The translations under genes and the position numbers were made by a program. A stretch of 25,103 nucleotides of DNA, taken from an uncultured Alcaligenaceae bacterium. GTDB lineage: Bacteria; Pseudomonadota; Gammaproteobacteria; Burkholderiales; Burkholderiaceae_B. Of the stretch, positions 7,189 to 15,953 are shown in pieces (within the stretch, counting starts at the first letter, position 1; every line of letters starts with the position of its first letter). Under the pieces are notes generated by a model. It searched no databases. It was not told the DNA's origin and was given only the letters and a program-made list of their open reading frames with translations. The stretch is taken from the NCBI GenBank assembly GCA_937952975.1, contig CALFXX010000105.1, forward strand, positions 1 through 25,103, in the 5' to 3' direction.

Positions 7189-8156
7189 CAGACAGTCGCC
7201 TTGGGATGAATGGCCTCAAGCTGCCAACACGCTACCCAGCGACCTTGGACCCATTCAAGCGGCGGGCGTGCTTCTAAACACTTGAGTTGTACATGGCTGC
7301 ACCGGGACGAAAACCGACAGCCACCTGGCATCTCTGCAAGCGACGGAACCGTACCCGGCAAGGGAACCAATTCAGACGAATCAAATTCAACCACACAAGA
7401 ACGCAACCCTGTGGTGTATGGATGAAGCGCCTGTTCAAGCACCGCATGTGCGGGGCCTGTTTCGACAATTTGCCCTGCATACATGACGGCCACATCATCA
7501 CAGACCTGCGACGTCAAGGCCAGATCATGCAACACGATCACGGCACTTGCACCCGTTGCTCGCACACGTTGCAAAATCAAATCCATAATCTGTGCTTGTA
7601 CCGTCACGTCTAGCGCACTAGTGGGTTCGTCAGCAATTAAAAGTTCAGGACTACACGCCAGCGCAATCGAAATCATCACGCGCTGTTGCATTCCTCCCGA
7701 CAACTGATGAGGATATGCAGACAAACGCGAGCGTGCGTCAGGGATCCCGACGCTATCCAAGAGCTCAACGGCGCGTTCAAGAGCCTCGTCGCGTTTTAAA
7801 CCCAAATGCCTGCGAAGCGGTTCGATAATTTGTTCACCGATGGTAAAACACGGGTCAAGCGAAGTCGTTGCATCTTGAAAAATCAGCCCAATTTTTTTTC
7901 CGCGCAACCGTGAAAATCGTTTGTCAGAGAGACCAACGAGCTGCTGCCCCTGATACAACATACTTCCGGATAACTGCACCTCGGGGGCCATGAGCAAACC
8001 GATAATGGCCATGGCGAGGGTCGACTTGCCGGCACCAGATTCTCCGACCAGGCCTAAGGTACGACCTTTGAGCAACGTTAAAGAGACTTCATCCAACACA
8101 GACGCGTTGCCGCGCCGCAGTGTCAACCCGTTGATGCGCAGCAACGCCTCGCTCAT
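7188..8156 (-). CDS. Peptide-type ABC transporter ATP-binding protein (OppD/DppD-like), operon A
   Basis: First ATPase of importer A, partner of the OppF-like subunit. Walker A GESGAGKST is at residues 38-46. The Q-loop is in IGLIFQDATTSLDP. The signature is LSGGMQQRVMISIAL. Walker B is LLIADEPTSALD, followed by a switch His in IVLHDLAL. The GGM-Q-Q-R form of the signature is typical of OppD rather than OppF. The C-terminus has GCRFSSRCSHVQLKC, the oligopeptide-transporter extension. It starts at ATG 8156 and overlaps the upstream permease by four bases (ATGA) and the downstream ATPase by one. All motifs are intact. Confidence 0.94.
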   Translation of the reverse strand: MSEALLRINGLTLRRGNASVLDEVSLTLLKGRTLGLVGESGAGKSTLAMAIIGLLMAPEVQLSGSMLYQGQQLVGLSDKRFSRLRGKKIGLIFQDATTSLDPCFTIGEQIIEPLRRHLGLKRDEALERAVELLDSVGIPDARSRLSAYPHQLSGGMQQRVMISIALACSPELLIADEPTSALDVTVQAQIMDLILQRVRATGASAVIVLHDLALTSQVCDDVAVMYAGQIVETGPAHAVLEQALHPYTTGLRSCVVEFDSSELVPLPGTVPSLAEMPGGCRFSSRCSHVQLKCLEARPPLEWVQGRWVACWQLEAIHPKATV

Positions 8157-9040
8157 CTCCCCTCCGAACTTGGGTTCAAGGCATTACGCAAGCCATCGCC
8201 TAATAAGGTGAGGCCAATCAGCAACAACGCCAACGCTGCACCAGGAAACCCAGAGATCCAGGGCGCCATCGTAATGAAGCCCCGCCCCTCTGCGATGATT
8301 AAGCCCCAATCGGGCGTAGGTGGCACGACGCCTATCCCAAAAAACGACAGGCCAGACGCCAACAGAATCGCTGTACTGATGCGAATACCGGCCTGTACCA
8401 GAAGCGAAGACATGACGTTGGGGATCAGATGACGCAAAATGATTCGAAATGTTGGGACGCCCATCAACTGAGCTGCTTCAATAAACGGCAAGGCCTTCAC
8501 TTGCAAGACATCCGAACGCACAATTCTGGCAAAGGGCCCGACAAACGAAACCGCCAGCGCATAAATCAGATTTTCAATCCCAAGGCCCAAAACTGCGATA
8601 AAAGCCATTGCCAAAATGATTTCAGGAAACGCCAAAATTGAATCAACTAGACGCATGAGCGCCCATTCAAGACGACCGCCGACCAAGCCGGCGATCAAGC
8701 CAATCGACATCCCCCCGAGTAAACCAAGAGACACCGAGGCAAACCCGATCCAGAGCGCCAACCGTGCGCCGTACAGCACGCGCGAATAAACATCTTGCCC
8801 GAAGGAATCCGTGCCTAACCAGTGCTCGAAGCTTGGTGGCTGTAAAGCCACCGCAAAGTCTTGCAGGATTGGATCATGGGTCGCGAACAGCGGTGCAAAC
8901 ACCGCCAGCACGATATAAGTACCCACGATTGATAATCCTGCTAGCGCACTTGGCTGACGACGCAACGGCTGCCACCAGCGCTTGACCCAAGTGCTGGTAG
9001 TGCGAGATGCTGAGGCGCGAGAAACGGATACGTCAACCAT
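8153..9040 (-). CDS. Peptide-type ABC transporter permease (OppC/DppC-like), operon A
   Basis: Inner-membrane subunit of importer A, 295 residues. A cytoplasmic basic N-terminus precedes a first membrane helix (LAGLSIVGTYIVLAVFAPLF). The OppC hallmark HWLGTDSFGQDVYSRVLYGAR follows in the periplasmic part. The later core has IVRSDVLQVKALPFIEAAQ and a C-terminal block ending GDGLRNALNP, which is diagnostic of the DppC/OppC family. About six membrane segments can be read. Start ATG 9040 has AGAGG about ten bases upstream, partly inside a small inverted repeat. The 99-bp gap to the upstream permease is wider than elsewhere in the operon. Confidence 0.94.
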   Translation of the reverse strand: MVDVSVSRASASRTTSTWVKRWWQPLRRQPSALAGLSIVGTYIVLAVFAPLFATHDPILQDFAVALQPPSFEHWLGTDSFGQDVYSRVLYGARLALWIGFASVSLGLLGGMSIGLIAGLVGGRLEWALMRLVDSILAFPEIILAMAFIAVLGLGIENLIYALAVSFVGPFARIVRSDVLQVKALPFIEAAQLMGVPTFRIILRHLIPNVMSSLLVQAGIRISTAILLASGLSFFGIGVVPPTPDWGLIIAEGRGFITMAPWISGFPGAALALLLIGLTLLGDGLRNALNPSSEGR

Positions 9041-9046
9041 TACACT

Positions 9047-9063
9047 AAAACCTCTTCGGTTTT
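9047..9063 (-). promoter_or_regulatory. Small inverted repeat over the permease ribosome site
   Basis: The sequence AAAACC-TCTTC-GGTTTT forms a weak six-base stem. The Shine-Dalgarno AGAGG of the OppC-like gene lies in its loop and stem. Any effect on translation is speculative, since the stem is mostly A-T. Confidence 0.25.
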
Positions 9064-9139
9064 GAGAAAACTTGAACTTAAGACAGAACCCAGCGAGGGC
9101 TGATGTCAGAAAAAATGTTCGGCCAGCCTCAGAAAAAAC

Positions 9140-10087
9140 TTACCGCTTACGCAGACGTGGGTCTAAAAACTGATAAGTCTGATCCACTAAAAGATTCACA
9201 ACAATAAAAAACAAAGCCGTCAAAATAATGCCTGCTTGCACAACGGCATATTCTCGACTGAGCACCGCTGTGGTGATCATCATGCCAAGCCCCGGCACCG
9301 CAAAGACCACCTCTGTCATCACGGCACCGCGTAGCAAGCCACCTAATTGCAAACCGATCACGGTGACAAGCGGCATCAATACATTACGCATCGCGTGCAC
9401 ACCTACGACGCGCGACATCGGTTCGCCGCGCGCACGTACAGCACTAATGAAAGGCTGCCCCATCACGTCAATCAAACTTGCACGCGTGGTAATTGAAATC
9501 AAGCCGGCGTAATACAAGCCAAGCGTCATCGCGGGAAGTGCCAAGTGATGTAGGCCCCCAGCGAGATCCTCCCAGGGCCTGACAAAGCCCATTGTCGGAA
9601 ACCAGCCAAGGCCGACACCAAACACCCAAATCAAGATGATGCCTAGATAAAAACTCGGAAATGCCGACCCAAGCACAGACAGCGAGGACACGATCCAGTC
9701 AATGGGACCGCCACGATTAAGTGCCGCAACCATCCCCGCAGGCACACCAACCACTAAAGCAAACATCAACGCCAGAGCAGACAGCCAAAGCGTTACGGGC
9801 AAGGCTTGCATCACGGCAAGTTGAAAGATGTCCGCACGCGTGATGTAAGACCGCCCCCAATCACCGTGGATGAAATTTCCCATCCATTTTGCATACTGCA
9901 CAACCACGGGTTGATCTAGCCCGAGCTCTTTAGTGAGTCTGGCATAGGCCTCAGGTGAGTATTCTGCTCCCAACAAAAGCGTGACAGGATCGCCCGGCGC
10001 GAGTTTTAAAAACCAAAACGTCGCAACCGAGACGATCCACAAGACCAACAGAGTTTGCAGAACCTTTTTGAGAGATGCGTTTGCCAA
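9140..10087 (-). CDS. Peptide-type ABC transporter permease (OppB/DppB-like), operon A
   Basis: Partner permease of importer A, 315 residues. The N-terminal helix (LLVLWIVSVATFWFLKLAPG) continues to LAPGDPVTLLLG, the OppB hallmark. Later blocks are GLDQPVVVQYAKWMGNFIHG, a QALPVTLWLSALALMFALV helix, and a C-terminus ending LVDQTYQFLDPRLRKR; Y-x-x-L-D-P-R is typical of the family. The start codon is TTG at 10087, four bases after the stop of the binding-protein gene. No in-frame ATG lies upstream before a stop, and the TTG start gives exactly the expected N-terminal length. Translation is probably coupled to the binding-protein gene. Confidence 0.92.
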   Translation of the reverse strand: MANASLKKVLQTLLVLWIVSVATFWFLKLAPGDPVTLLLGAEYSPEAYARLTKELGLDQPVVVQYAKWMGNFIHGDWGRSYITRADIFQLAVMQALPVTLWLSALALMFALVVGVPAGMVAALNRGGPIDWIVSSLSVLGSAFPSFYLGIILIWVFGVGLGWFPTMGFVRPWEDLAGGLHHLALPAMTLGLYYAGLISITTRASLIDVMGQPFISAVRARGEPMSRVVGVHAMRNVLMPLVTVIGLQLGGLLRGAVMTEVVFAVPGLGMMITTAVLSREYAVVQAGIILTALFFIVVNLLVDQTYQFLDPRLRKR

Positions 10088-10091
10088 AGGA

Positions 10092-11738
10092 TTAGCTCTT
10101 GATCCAGACTGTGTGCATATTCATCAGGTCAACGGGTACGTACTTAAAGCCCTGCACCTTTTTATTGAATATTTTGTATACCGCAGTGTGCGCCAACACT
10201 GCCACGGGCGCATCTGTCTGCATCATGATGTCCTCTGCCTCGTAATACAGCTTCTTACGGGTGGGAACATCAACGATCTCTGACGCTTTCAAAATCAACT
10301 CATCAAATTTTGGATTGCTGTAGCCAACGTAATTCCAGGGCTTACCCGTCAACCATTCAGGCCGGATCGTTTCATCGGGATCCAAGTCGGCCTGCCAGGC
10401 TTCATCGTACAAATCAAAATCACCAGCGTTGCGACGCTTCGTCAACACGGCAGGATCCATGATTTCGAGCTTTGCTTTGATACCGATTTTTGCAAGCATC
10501 GGAATGATCAGTTGCGCGTTGCGACTGCCGCTACCACCGTTTGGGGTAAAGGCCTCGGTGGCGATGAATACTGGATTGATCTCGCCTTGAATAGCCGCTT
10601 TGGCGCGGTACTCTTGCGCACGCTTCAGATCAAAAAACTGCCCTCTGCCTGACTTGGCAATATCAGGGTCATAAAAGGCCGTCATGGGTGGTGAAATCAA
10701 CGAATACGCTGCCTTGGCGTCACCAAAGTAGCCCTGCTTGACTAACACGTCACGATCAATCGCAAAGGCTACTGCGAGGCGTAAGTTCACATCAGTAAAC
10801 GGACCGCGCTTGTTATTCATGCCCAAGAACGAGTAATTTCCTTCGATCTCTCCGTACACATTTAGATTTTTGTTGCTACGCAACTGATTCATAAACTGAA
10901 ACGGACAAGCATCCAAGCCATCGATCTGGCCCGACATTAAGGCAGCAACGGCTGAAGTCGGTTCTTTGATCAGCACGATCTGAATCTTGTCCAGATACGG
11001 GAGCCCTGGTTCAAAATAGTCAGGATTGCGAGCCAATTCAATCATTTCATTCTCGCGCCACTGCACAAATTTGAAAGGACCTGTACCGACCGGATTGCGG
11101 CCAAAATCTTTGCCATACTTTTCAACTGCAGAGCGCGATACGATCGTGCCCGCGCGACCGGTCGCCCCGTTCATTGCCACGGGGAAAAACGCAAAAGGTT
11201 TTGAATACCGAACACGCACCGTGAGCGGATCAATGACGTCGATGCCTTCTAAGTCGGTCACCATCCAAGCGTGAGGTGAACCAACCGCTGGATTTTTAAC
11301 GCGCTCAATACTCCACTTGACGGCCTCGGCGTCGCACACATCGCCGTTGTGAAACTTTACGCCGGGGCGAATCTTAAAGATGTGTGTCTTTTCATCTGTC
11401 ATTTCCCATTTTTCGGCCAAATCAGGCTCAAAGGTGACCGCTTTGCCGTCATACACAACTTTCAATAAACCGTTGTAAATGTTGTTGTGAATTTTGATCG
11501 CAGCCAGCGAACCGGTGAAATGCGGATCGAGCGTATCCGGCGCAACGATTTGCCCCCACTTGATTGACCCCCCTCGCTTAGGCTCTTCGGCAGCGCGGGC
11601 CTCACCCATTAAGCTTGCGCCTAAGAGCGATGATGCGCCTGCTAGCGCTGCCCCTGCTCCAAGCGTTTTTAAGAAACGACGGCGCTTGAAATCAGCGGCC
11701 AAATGTTGTCCAAGAGAAAACTTATAGTCCTTGCCCAT
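10092..11738 (-). CDS. Peptide-type ABC transporter substrate-binding protein with Tat signal, operon A
   Basis: Periplasmic binding protein (SBP family 5) for importer A, 548 residues. The N-terminus carries a twin-arginine signal: FKRRRFLKTLGAGAALAGAS, with RRRFLK at residues 19-24, and a likely cleavage after ARA near residue 49. Tat export implies folding in the cytoplasm first and is less common for this family. Family segments follow: GGSIKWGQIVAPDTLDPHFT, the pattern Y-N-G-L-L-K-V, then VKFHNGDVCDAEAVKWSIER, the SBP_bac_5 signature region. Late in the chain NPKFDELILKASE is also typical. ATG 11738 has GAGG nine bases upstream. It is the first gene of operon A. Substrate may be a peptide, opine or another small amide; not readable from sequence. 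Confidence 0.93.
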   Translation of the reverse strand: MGKDYKFSLGQHLAADFKRRRFLKTLGAGAALAGASSLLGASLMGEARAAEEPKRGGSIKWGQIVAPDTLDPHFTGSLAAIKIHNNIYNGLLKVVYDGKAVTFEPDLAEKWEMTDEKTHIFKIRPGVKFHNGDVCDAEAVKWSIERVKNPAVGSPHAWMVTDLEGIDVIDPLTVRVRYSKPFAFFPVAMNGATGRAGTIVSRSAVEKYGKDFGRNPVGTGPFKFVQWRENEMIELARNPDYFEPGLPYLDKIQIVLIKEPTSAVAALMSGQIDGLDACPFQFMNQLRSNKNLNVYGEIEGNYSFLGMNNKRGPFTDVNLRLAVAFAIDRDVLVKQGYFGDAKAAYSLISPPMTAFYDPDIAKSGRGQFFDLKRAQEYRAKAAIQGEINPVFIATEAFTPNGGSGSRNAQLIIPMLAKIGIKAKLEIMDPAVLTKRRNAGDFDLYDEAWQADLDPDETIRPEWLTGKPWNYVGYSNPKFDELILKASEIVDVPTRKKLYYEAEDIMMQTDAPVAVLAHTAVYKIFNKKVQGFKYVPVDLMNMHTVWIKS

Positions 11739-11892
11739 GGTGTAGCGCCTCGTTAAGAAATCAGTGTCAAGGTCACCACAGCAATTTTTGTGCCAACAAT
11801 ATCAACGGGTCCTGACAGCCGACTCAGTTCACTCACGCCACGCAGACAAAACCCGCATCGCGCGGACGCCTCGACCTTAGATGGTGCGTCGC

Positions 11893-11906
11893 AGCATTTA
11901 AATGCT
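11893..11906. promoter_or_regulatory. 14-bp perfect palindrome upstream of ABC operon A
   Basis: AGCATTTAAATGCT is a perfect palindrome, about 155 bases before the start of the operon A binding protein. It lies in the 280-bp gene-free stretch 11739-12018. It may be an operator or chance; no clear -35/-10 pair or terminator was found in the rest of that stretch. Confidence 0.3.
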
Positions 11907-12018
11907 CATCAATGGTGCATAGATCACTGCGGAGGGCTAAGTGAACGAGTCCACAGGCGTGACCCGACAAGCAACATCATGTCGCACTGACGAAATCGAA
12001 GCTCAGTCGTGTTGCAGG

Positions 12019-13002
12019 TCAGCTGTTTAAGTGACAGGCAGACCAGTGGCCGGCAGATAACTGACGCAACGCAGGTGCCTGCTCGGCACACACTGGCTTC
12101 GCATGGGGGCAGCGTGGGTGAAAATGACATCCGGTTGGCGGGTTGAGCGGCGACGGAATCTCACCTTTGATAGGCGTATACGCAATATTGCGACGATCAA
12201 GCCTTGGCACCTCGGCAAGCAAAGCCTGAGTGTAAGGATGATTGGGATGATCATGCAGTTCAGCGGTTTGGCCGATTTCGACCACCCGCCCCAGGTACAT
12301 GACCACAACGCGATCGGCAATGTGGCGCACAACCCCTAAATCGTGGCTGATGAATAAATAAGTTAAGGCAAGGCGCTCGCGCAAATCCATAAACAGATTA
12401 ATCACCTGCGCTTGAATCGATACATCAAGCGCGGCCACGGCTTCGTCGCAGACCAACAAAGTGGGCTCAACAGCCAACGCACGCGCAATACCAATACGCG
12501 CCCGCTGGCCACCCGAAAACTGATGTGGAAAGCGTCTGGCGTACGACGCATCAAGGCCCACTTGTTCGAGCAACCTCGCCGCCTGCTCAGTTGCCTGACT
12601 GGCGGGAAGTAGACCGTGGGAAATCGGCGCCTCAACAATCGCCTCGCCTACACGTTTACGCGGGTTCAGCGAAGCAAAGGGATCTTGAAAAATCATCTGG
12701 ATTTTAGGTCGTATGCCTGGCGCATGCTGAAAAGGCTTGCCTTCAAACAACACCTCCCCCTCGGTTGCCGAATGCAGCCCAGCGATCACGCGACCAAGAG
12801 TCGATTTGCCACAGCCCGACTCACCCACTAAACCAATCACTTCGCCTGCGGCAATTGAGAACGACACTTGATCGACCGCGTATACCGTCTGCACGGGAGC
12901 CGCAAGACCGAGCTTCGAGGCAAAGCGTTCGATCAGGTCTTGCGAAGTCGTAAAACGCTTGCTCACCTTACGCAAATCAAGCAGTGGGACTGTGGTTGTC
13001 AT
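12019..13002 (-). CDS. Peptide-type ABC transporter ATP-binding protein (OppF/DppF-like), operon B
   Basis: Second ATPase of importer B, 327 residues. Walker A GESGCGKST is at residues 60-68. The longer N-terminus before it (SQDLIERFASKLGL) is usual for OppF-type subunits. The Q-loop lies in IQMIFQDPFASLNPRKRVGE, a classic OppF block. The signature is FSGGQRARIGIARAL, Walker B LLVCDEAVAALD, and the switch His is in FISHDLGVVRHIAD. The C-terminal extension has GCHFHPRCPHAKPVC. The gene overlaps the upstream ATPase by four bases (ATGA). It is the last gene of operon B; I see no hairpin with a T-run after it, so some read-through towards operon A is possible. Confidence 0.94.
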   Translation of the reverse strand: MTTTVPLLDLRKVSKRFTTSQDLIERFASKLGLAAPVQTVYAVDQVSFSIAAGEVIGLVGESGCGKSTLGRVIAGLHSATEGEVLFEGKPFQHAPGIRPKIQMIFQDPFASLNPRKRVGEAIVEAPISHGLLPASQATEQAARLLEQVGLDASYARRFPHQFSGGQRARIGIARALAVEPTLLVCDEAVAALDVSIQAQVINLFMDLRERLALTYLFISHDLGVVRHIADRVVVMYLGRVVEIGQTAELHDHPNHPYTQALLAEVPRLDRRNIAYTPIKGEIPSPLNPPTGCHFHPRCPHAKPVCAEQAPALRQLSAGHWSACHLNS

Positions 13003-13970
13003 GATCTCACCTCAAGCAGCGGTCGTACGCAGCGTACGAGCCTGTCATCGGCGAACGCGCGCACCGGAGGGTCGATGGCGCAATCCTCGCGCGCAAAGCT
13101 ACAGCGATTACGAAACGCGCACCCCTTAGGGCGATTCACCAGCGACGGCGTCATACCTGGAATCTGATGCAAGCGTTGCCCATGAGCGTTGTTTGCAGGA
13201 ACCGAATCTAACAAGCCGCGTGTATAGGGATGCAGCGGTGCGTTCAGCACCTGTTCAACCGGGCCACTTTCAACGATGCGGCCGGCATACATGACTGCTA
13301 CACGTTGTGCCAAACCGGCAACAACGGCTAGGTCATGCGTGATCCAGATTAAAGCCGTACCTGTTTCACGGGTTAAGCGCTGCATCTCAAATAAGATTTG
13401 ACCTTGCACTGTCACGTCAAGGGCCGTGGTAGGCTCGTCAGCAATGATCAGCGCCGGGCGCAACAGCAGGGCAATCGCAATGGCGACGCGCTGTCGCATC
13501 CCACCTGAAAACTGATGCGGATATTGTTTGAGACGCTCGTCGGGCGAGGCAATCCCGACTTGCAGCAATACTTCACGGCAGCGCGCGCGTGCCTGCTCAG
13601 TCGACATTGACCGATGCGCTTGCAACGTTTCGATCATTTGCGTATCGACGCGCAGCACCGGGTTGAGCGTCATCATCGGATCTTGAAAAATCATCGCCAG
13701 GCGATCGCCGCGCAATTGACGCAAAGTCTCTTCGCTCGCGCCAACGAGTTCTTGACCTTCAAAGCGGATACTGCCCTGCGTGATTTTTCCAGGTGCATCA
13801 ATCAGGCCTAGGATCGAAAAACCTGTCACTGATTTACCCGAGCCGGATTCACCGACCAAGCCCAGGATCTCGCCGGGCTGCACTTGCAAGCTGACGTCAT
13901 CGACCGCCGGTAACAAGCCAAGGCGAGTCGAAAACTCAGTACGTAGCGAAGTGATTTCTAAAAGTGACAT
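12999..13970 (-). CDS. Peptide-type ABC transporter ATP-binding protein (OppD/DppD-like), operon B
   Basis: First ATPase of importer B, 323 residues. Walker A GESGSGKSVTG begins at residue 40. The Q-loop is in LAMIFQDPMMTLNPVLRV, the signature is FSGGMRQRVAIAIAL, and Walker B is LIIADEPTTALD. The switch His is in WITHDLAVVAG. C-terminal cysteines are in GCAFRNRCSFAREDC, followed by PPVRAF. All catalytic motifs are intact and match OppD/DppD/GsiA-type ATPases. Start ATG 13970 lacks a strong ribosome site. An 84-bp gap without a clear feature separates it from the upstream permease, while its end overlaps the next ATPase by four bases. Confidence 0.94.
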   Translation of the reverse strand: MSLLEITSLRTEFSTRLGLLPAVDDVSLQVQPGEILGLVGESGSGKSVTGFSILGLIDAPGKITQGSIRFEGQELVGASEETLRQLRGDRLAMIFQDPMMTLNPVLRVDTQMIETLQAHRSMSTEQARARCREVLLQVGIASPDERLKQYPHQFSGGMRQRVAIAIALLLRPALIIADEPTTALDVTVQGQILFEMQRLTRETGTALIWITHDLAVVAGLAQRVAVMYAGRIVESGPVEQVLNAPLHPYTRGLLDSVPANNAHGQRLHQIPGMTPSLVNRPKGCAFRNRCSFAREDCAIDPPVRAFADDRLVRCVRPLLEVRS

Positions 13971-14054
13971 ACGTTTGCAATGAATGAGCCATCAAGCGAG
14001 AGCAGGAAAAGAGTGCTTAGGTACCATGTAAAACGTTGTGAGTCGTTTAAGCGT

Positions 14055-14960
14055 TCAGCGTGCCAGTCGCGGGTTCAACACATCACGCAATTGATCGCCC
14101 ACCAAATTAATCGCAACAATCGTCAGCAATAACGCCACACCGGGATAGACCGAAATCCAATATTTACCCGACAACATATATTCGTAACCATTGGCGATGA
14201 GCAGTCCTAAAGACGGCTCTGTGATGGGCAGACCTAAACCCAAGAAGGACAAGGTTGCTTCAAGGGCGATAGCATGCGCGACTTGTACGGTACCCACAAC
14301 GATTAACGGCGGCAAGGTGTTAGGGATCAAATGCTTGAGCAGTACCCGCCAGGTTGGCAGGCCTAAACCGCGGGCGGCCTCCATGTACTCTTTGTTGCGC
14401 TCAACCAAGGCCGCTGACCTGGCGGTACGAGCATAGTAAGCCCACTGCACCGTGACAAGCGCAATGATGACCTTTTCAATGCCCGTGCCGAGTACTGCAA
14501 TCAAAATCAGTGCCACCAAAATTGCCGGAAAGCCTAACTGAATATCTACGATCCGCATCAAAACTTGTTCGTAACGTCCGCCAAAAAACGCCGCACTCAC
14601 GCCTAAGCCGGCGCCCAGCGCTAACGCAATCGCACCACTAATCACCCCAACCATTAACGACACGCGCAAGCCATACAAAATGGCAGAGAACATATCGCGC
14701 CCCATCCCGTCGGTACCCAACACGAAGGTCGAGCCCAACATAGACTCAGAGCCGGGCGGCAAACGCGAATCCATCAAATCCAGCTTGGCTAAATCGTAGG
14801 GGTTCTGCGGCGCAAGCCATGGTGCAAAAATCGCCAACAGCAAGACGATGACTAACAGCACCAGACCAAACAGAGCGATACGGGATTGCGAAAAGTCTCG
14901 GACGAATTGACGCCAAGGTGTGTCTTGCGCAATTGGAGCGGCAGAGGAGGATGCGTTCAT
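14055..14960 (-). CDS. Peptide-type ABC transporter permease (OppC/DppC-like), operon B
   Basis: Inner-membrane subunit of importer B, 301 residues. The first helix (IALFGLVLLVIVLLLAIFAP) is followed by the OppC hallmark VLGTDGMGRDMFSAILYGLR. The core has TARSAALVERNKEYMEAARG, matching the coupling-helix region of this family. The C-terminus GDQLRDVLNPRLAR is the expected DppC ending. A Ser/Ala-rich stretch opens the protein. ATG 14960 lies 15 bases after the stop of the OppB-like gene, consistent with one transcript. It differs clearly in sequence from the operon A counterpart, so the operons are not a recent duplication. Confidence 0.94.
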   Translation of the reverse strand: MNASSSAAPIAQDTPWRQFVRDFSQSRIALFGLVLLVIVLLLAIFAPWLAPQNPYDLAKLDLMDSRLPPGSESMLGSTFVLGTDGMGRDMFSAILYGLRVSLMVGVISGAIALALGAGLGVSAAFFGGRYEQVLMRIVDIQLGFPAILVALILIAVLGTGIEKVIIALVTVQWAYYARTARSAALVERNKEYMEAARGLGLPTWRVLLKHLIPNTLPPLIVVGTVQVAHAIALEATLSFLGLGLPITEPSLGLLIANGYEYMLSGKYWISVYPGVALLLTIVAINLVGDQLRDVLNPRLAR

Positions 14961-14975
14961 CAGTCAGCCCATTCG

Positions 14976-15953
14976 TTAATTTTTAGCTGCGCTTAAACGC
15001 ACACGTGGATCAAGGATCGAATACAAAATATCGATCACCAGATTAATCAGCACAAACATCAAGACGGTAATCATCAGATAAGCAACAACCACTGGGCGAT
15101 CAAGTTGAAAGATCGAGTCAATCACAAGCTTACCCATGCCGGGCCAGGCAAAAATCGATTCAGTCACAATGGCAAACGCGATCACCGAGCCTAACTCAAG
15201 CCCAATCACGGTTACCAGCGGGATCATGATGTTTTTTAATAAATGCACGCCAAGGATGCGTGTTTTGCGCAGACCTTTGGCGCGCGCAAAACGGATGTAA
15301 TCGAGTAATACATTTTCACGCACTTGGGCGCGAGTCAGCCTGATAATTAGACTCAGTTTAAAGAGCGCCAGGTTGATGCCAGGAAGAATGGCGTATTTCA
15401 AACCATCCCAATGCACAATCGAAAGCTTCATCCCTAAAAATTCTGTTGTGGGGCCGCGCCCAGTTGAAGGTAACCATCCCAACTGAACCGCGAACAACAT
15501 GATCAGCATTAAGCCTACCCAAAACGTTGGCAACGAAAAGCCAACGATTGAAACGGCCATGATCGCTTTCGAAATTTTGCTGTCCGGTTTTAGCCCCGCG
15601 TAAAGGCCTAACGGGATGCCGACAAGAATTGAAATGAGCATCGCAACCGTGGCAAGCTCAAGCGTTGCAGGCATGCGCTCAAAGATCACCTCAAGCGCGG
15701 GGCGACCGTAGACGAAACTTTTGCCTAAGTCGCCGCTCACTGCGTTTTTTAAAAACAACAGATACTGCACCCAGCCCGGCTTATCTAGACCTAGTGCAAC
15801 GCGAGCACGATCTCGCTCAATCTGATCAGCATCGGGGCTAATCAAAATCTCGACCGGGTCGCCCACAACAAACAAACCTGCAAAGACCAGCAAGGATGTC
15901 ACAAGCAAAACTAAGGCTGTCTGCGACAGACGTCGCATGATGAAGACAAACAT
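14976..15953 (-). CDS. Peptide-type ABC transporter permease (OppB/DppB-like), operon B
   Basis: Partner permease of importer B, 325 residues. The N-terminus MFVFIMRRLSQTALVLLVTS is a typical OppB first helix. In place of the common APGDP it has VVGDPVEILISPDADQ, a known variant. Later blocks include GLDKPGWVQYLLFLKNAVSG, DLGKSFVYGRPALEVIFERM and a late ARAKGLRKTRILGVHLLKN segment. It ends ILDPRVRLSAAKN, with the conserved L-D-P-R. Its start overlaps the stop of the binding-protein gene by one base, so translation is probably coupled. Confidence 0.93.
   Translation of the reverse strand: MFVFIMRRLSQTALVLLVTSLLVFAGLFVVGDPVEILISPDADQIERDRARVALGLDKPGWVQYLLFLKNAVSGDLGKSFVYGRPALEVIFERMPATLELATVAMLISILVGIPLGLYAGLKPDSKISKAIMAVSIVGFSLPTFWVGLMLIMLFAVQLGWLPSTGRGPTTEFLGMKLSIVHWDGLKYAILPGINLALFKLSLIIRLTRAQVRENVLLDYIRFARAKGLRKTRILGVHLLKNIMIPLVTVIGLELGSVIAFAIVTESIFAWPGMGKLVIDSIFQLDRPVVVAYLMITVLMFVLINLVIDILYSILDPRVRLSAAKN

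Noticed and set aside
7287..7613. Plus-strand open frame of 108 residues, Cys- and His-rich
   Set aside because: Opposite the OppD-like ATPase with intact motifs; composition reflects the complement of that gene.
11790..11990. Plus-strand frame of 66 residues in the gap between the ABC operons
   Set aside because: Low-quality composition, no ribosome site, and no recognisable domain; more likely the gap is regulatory.
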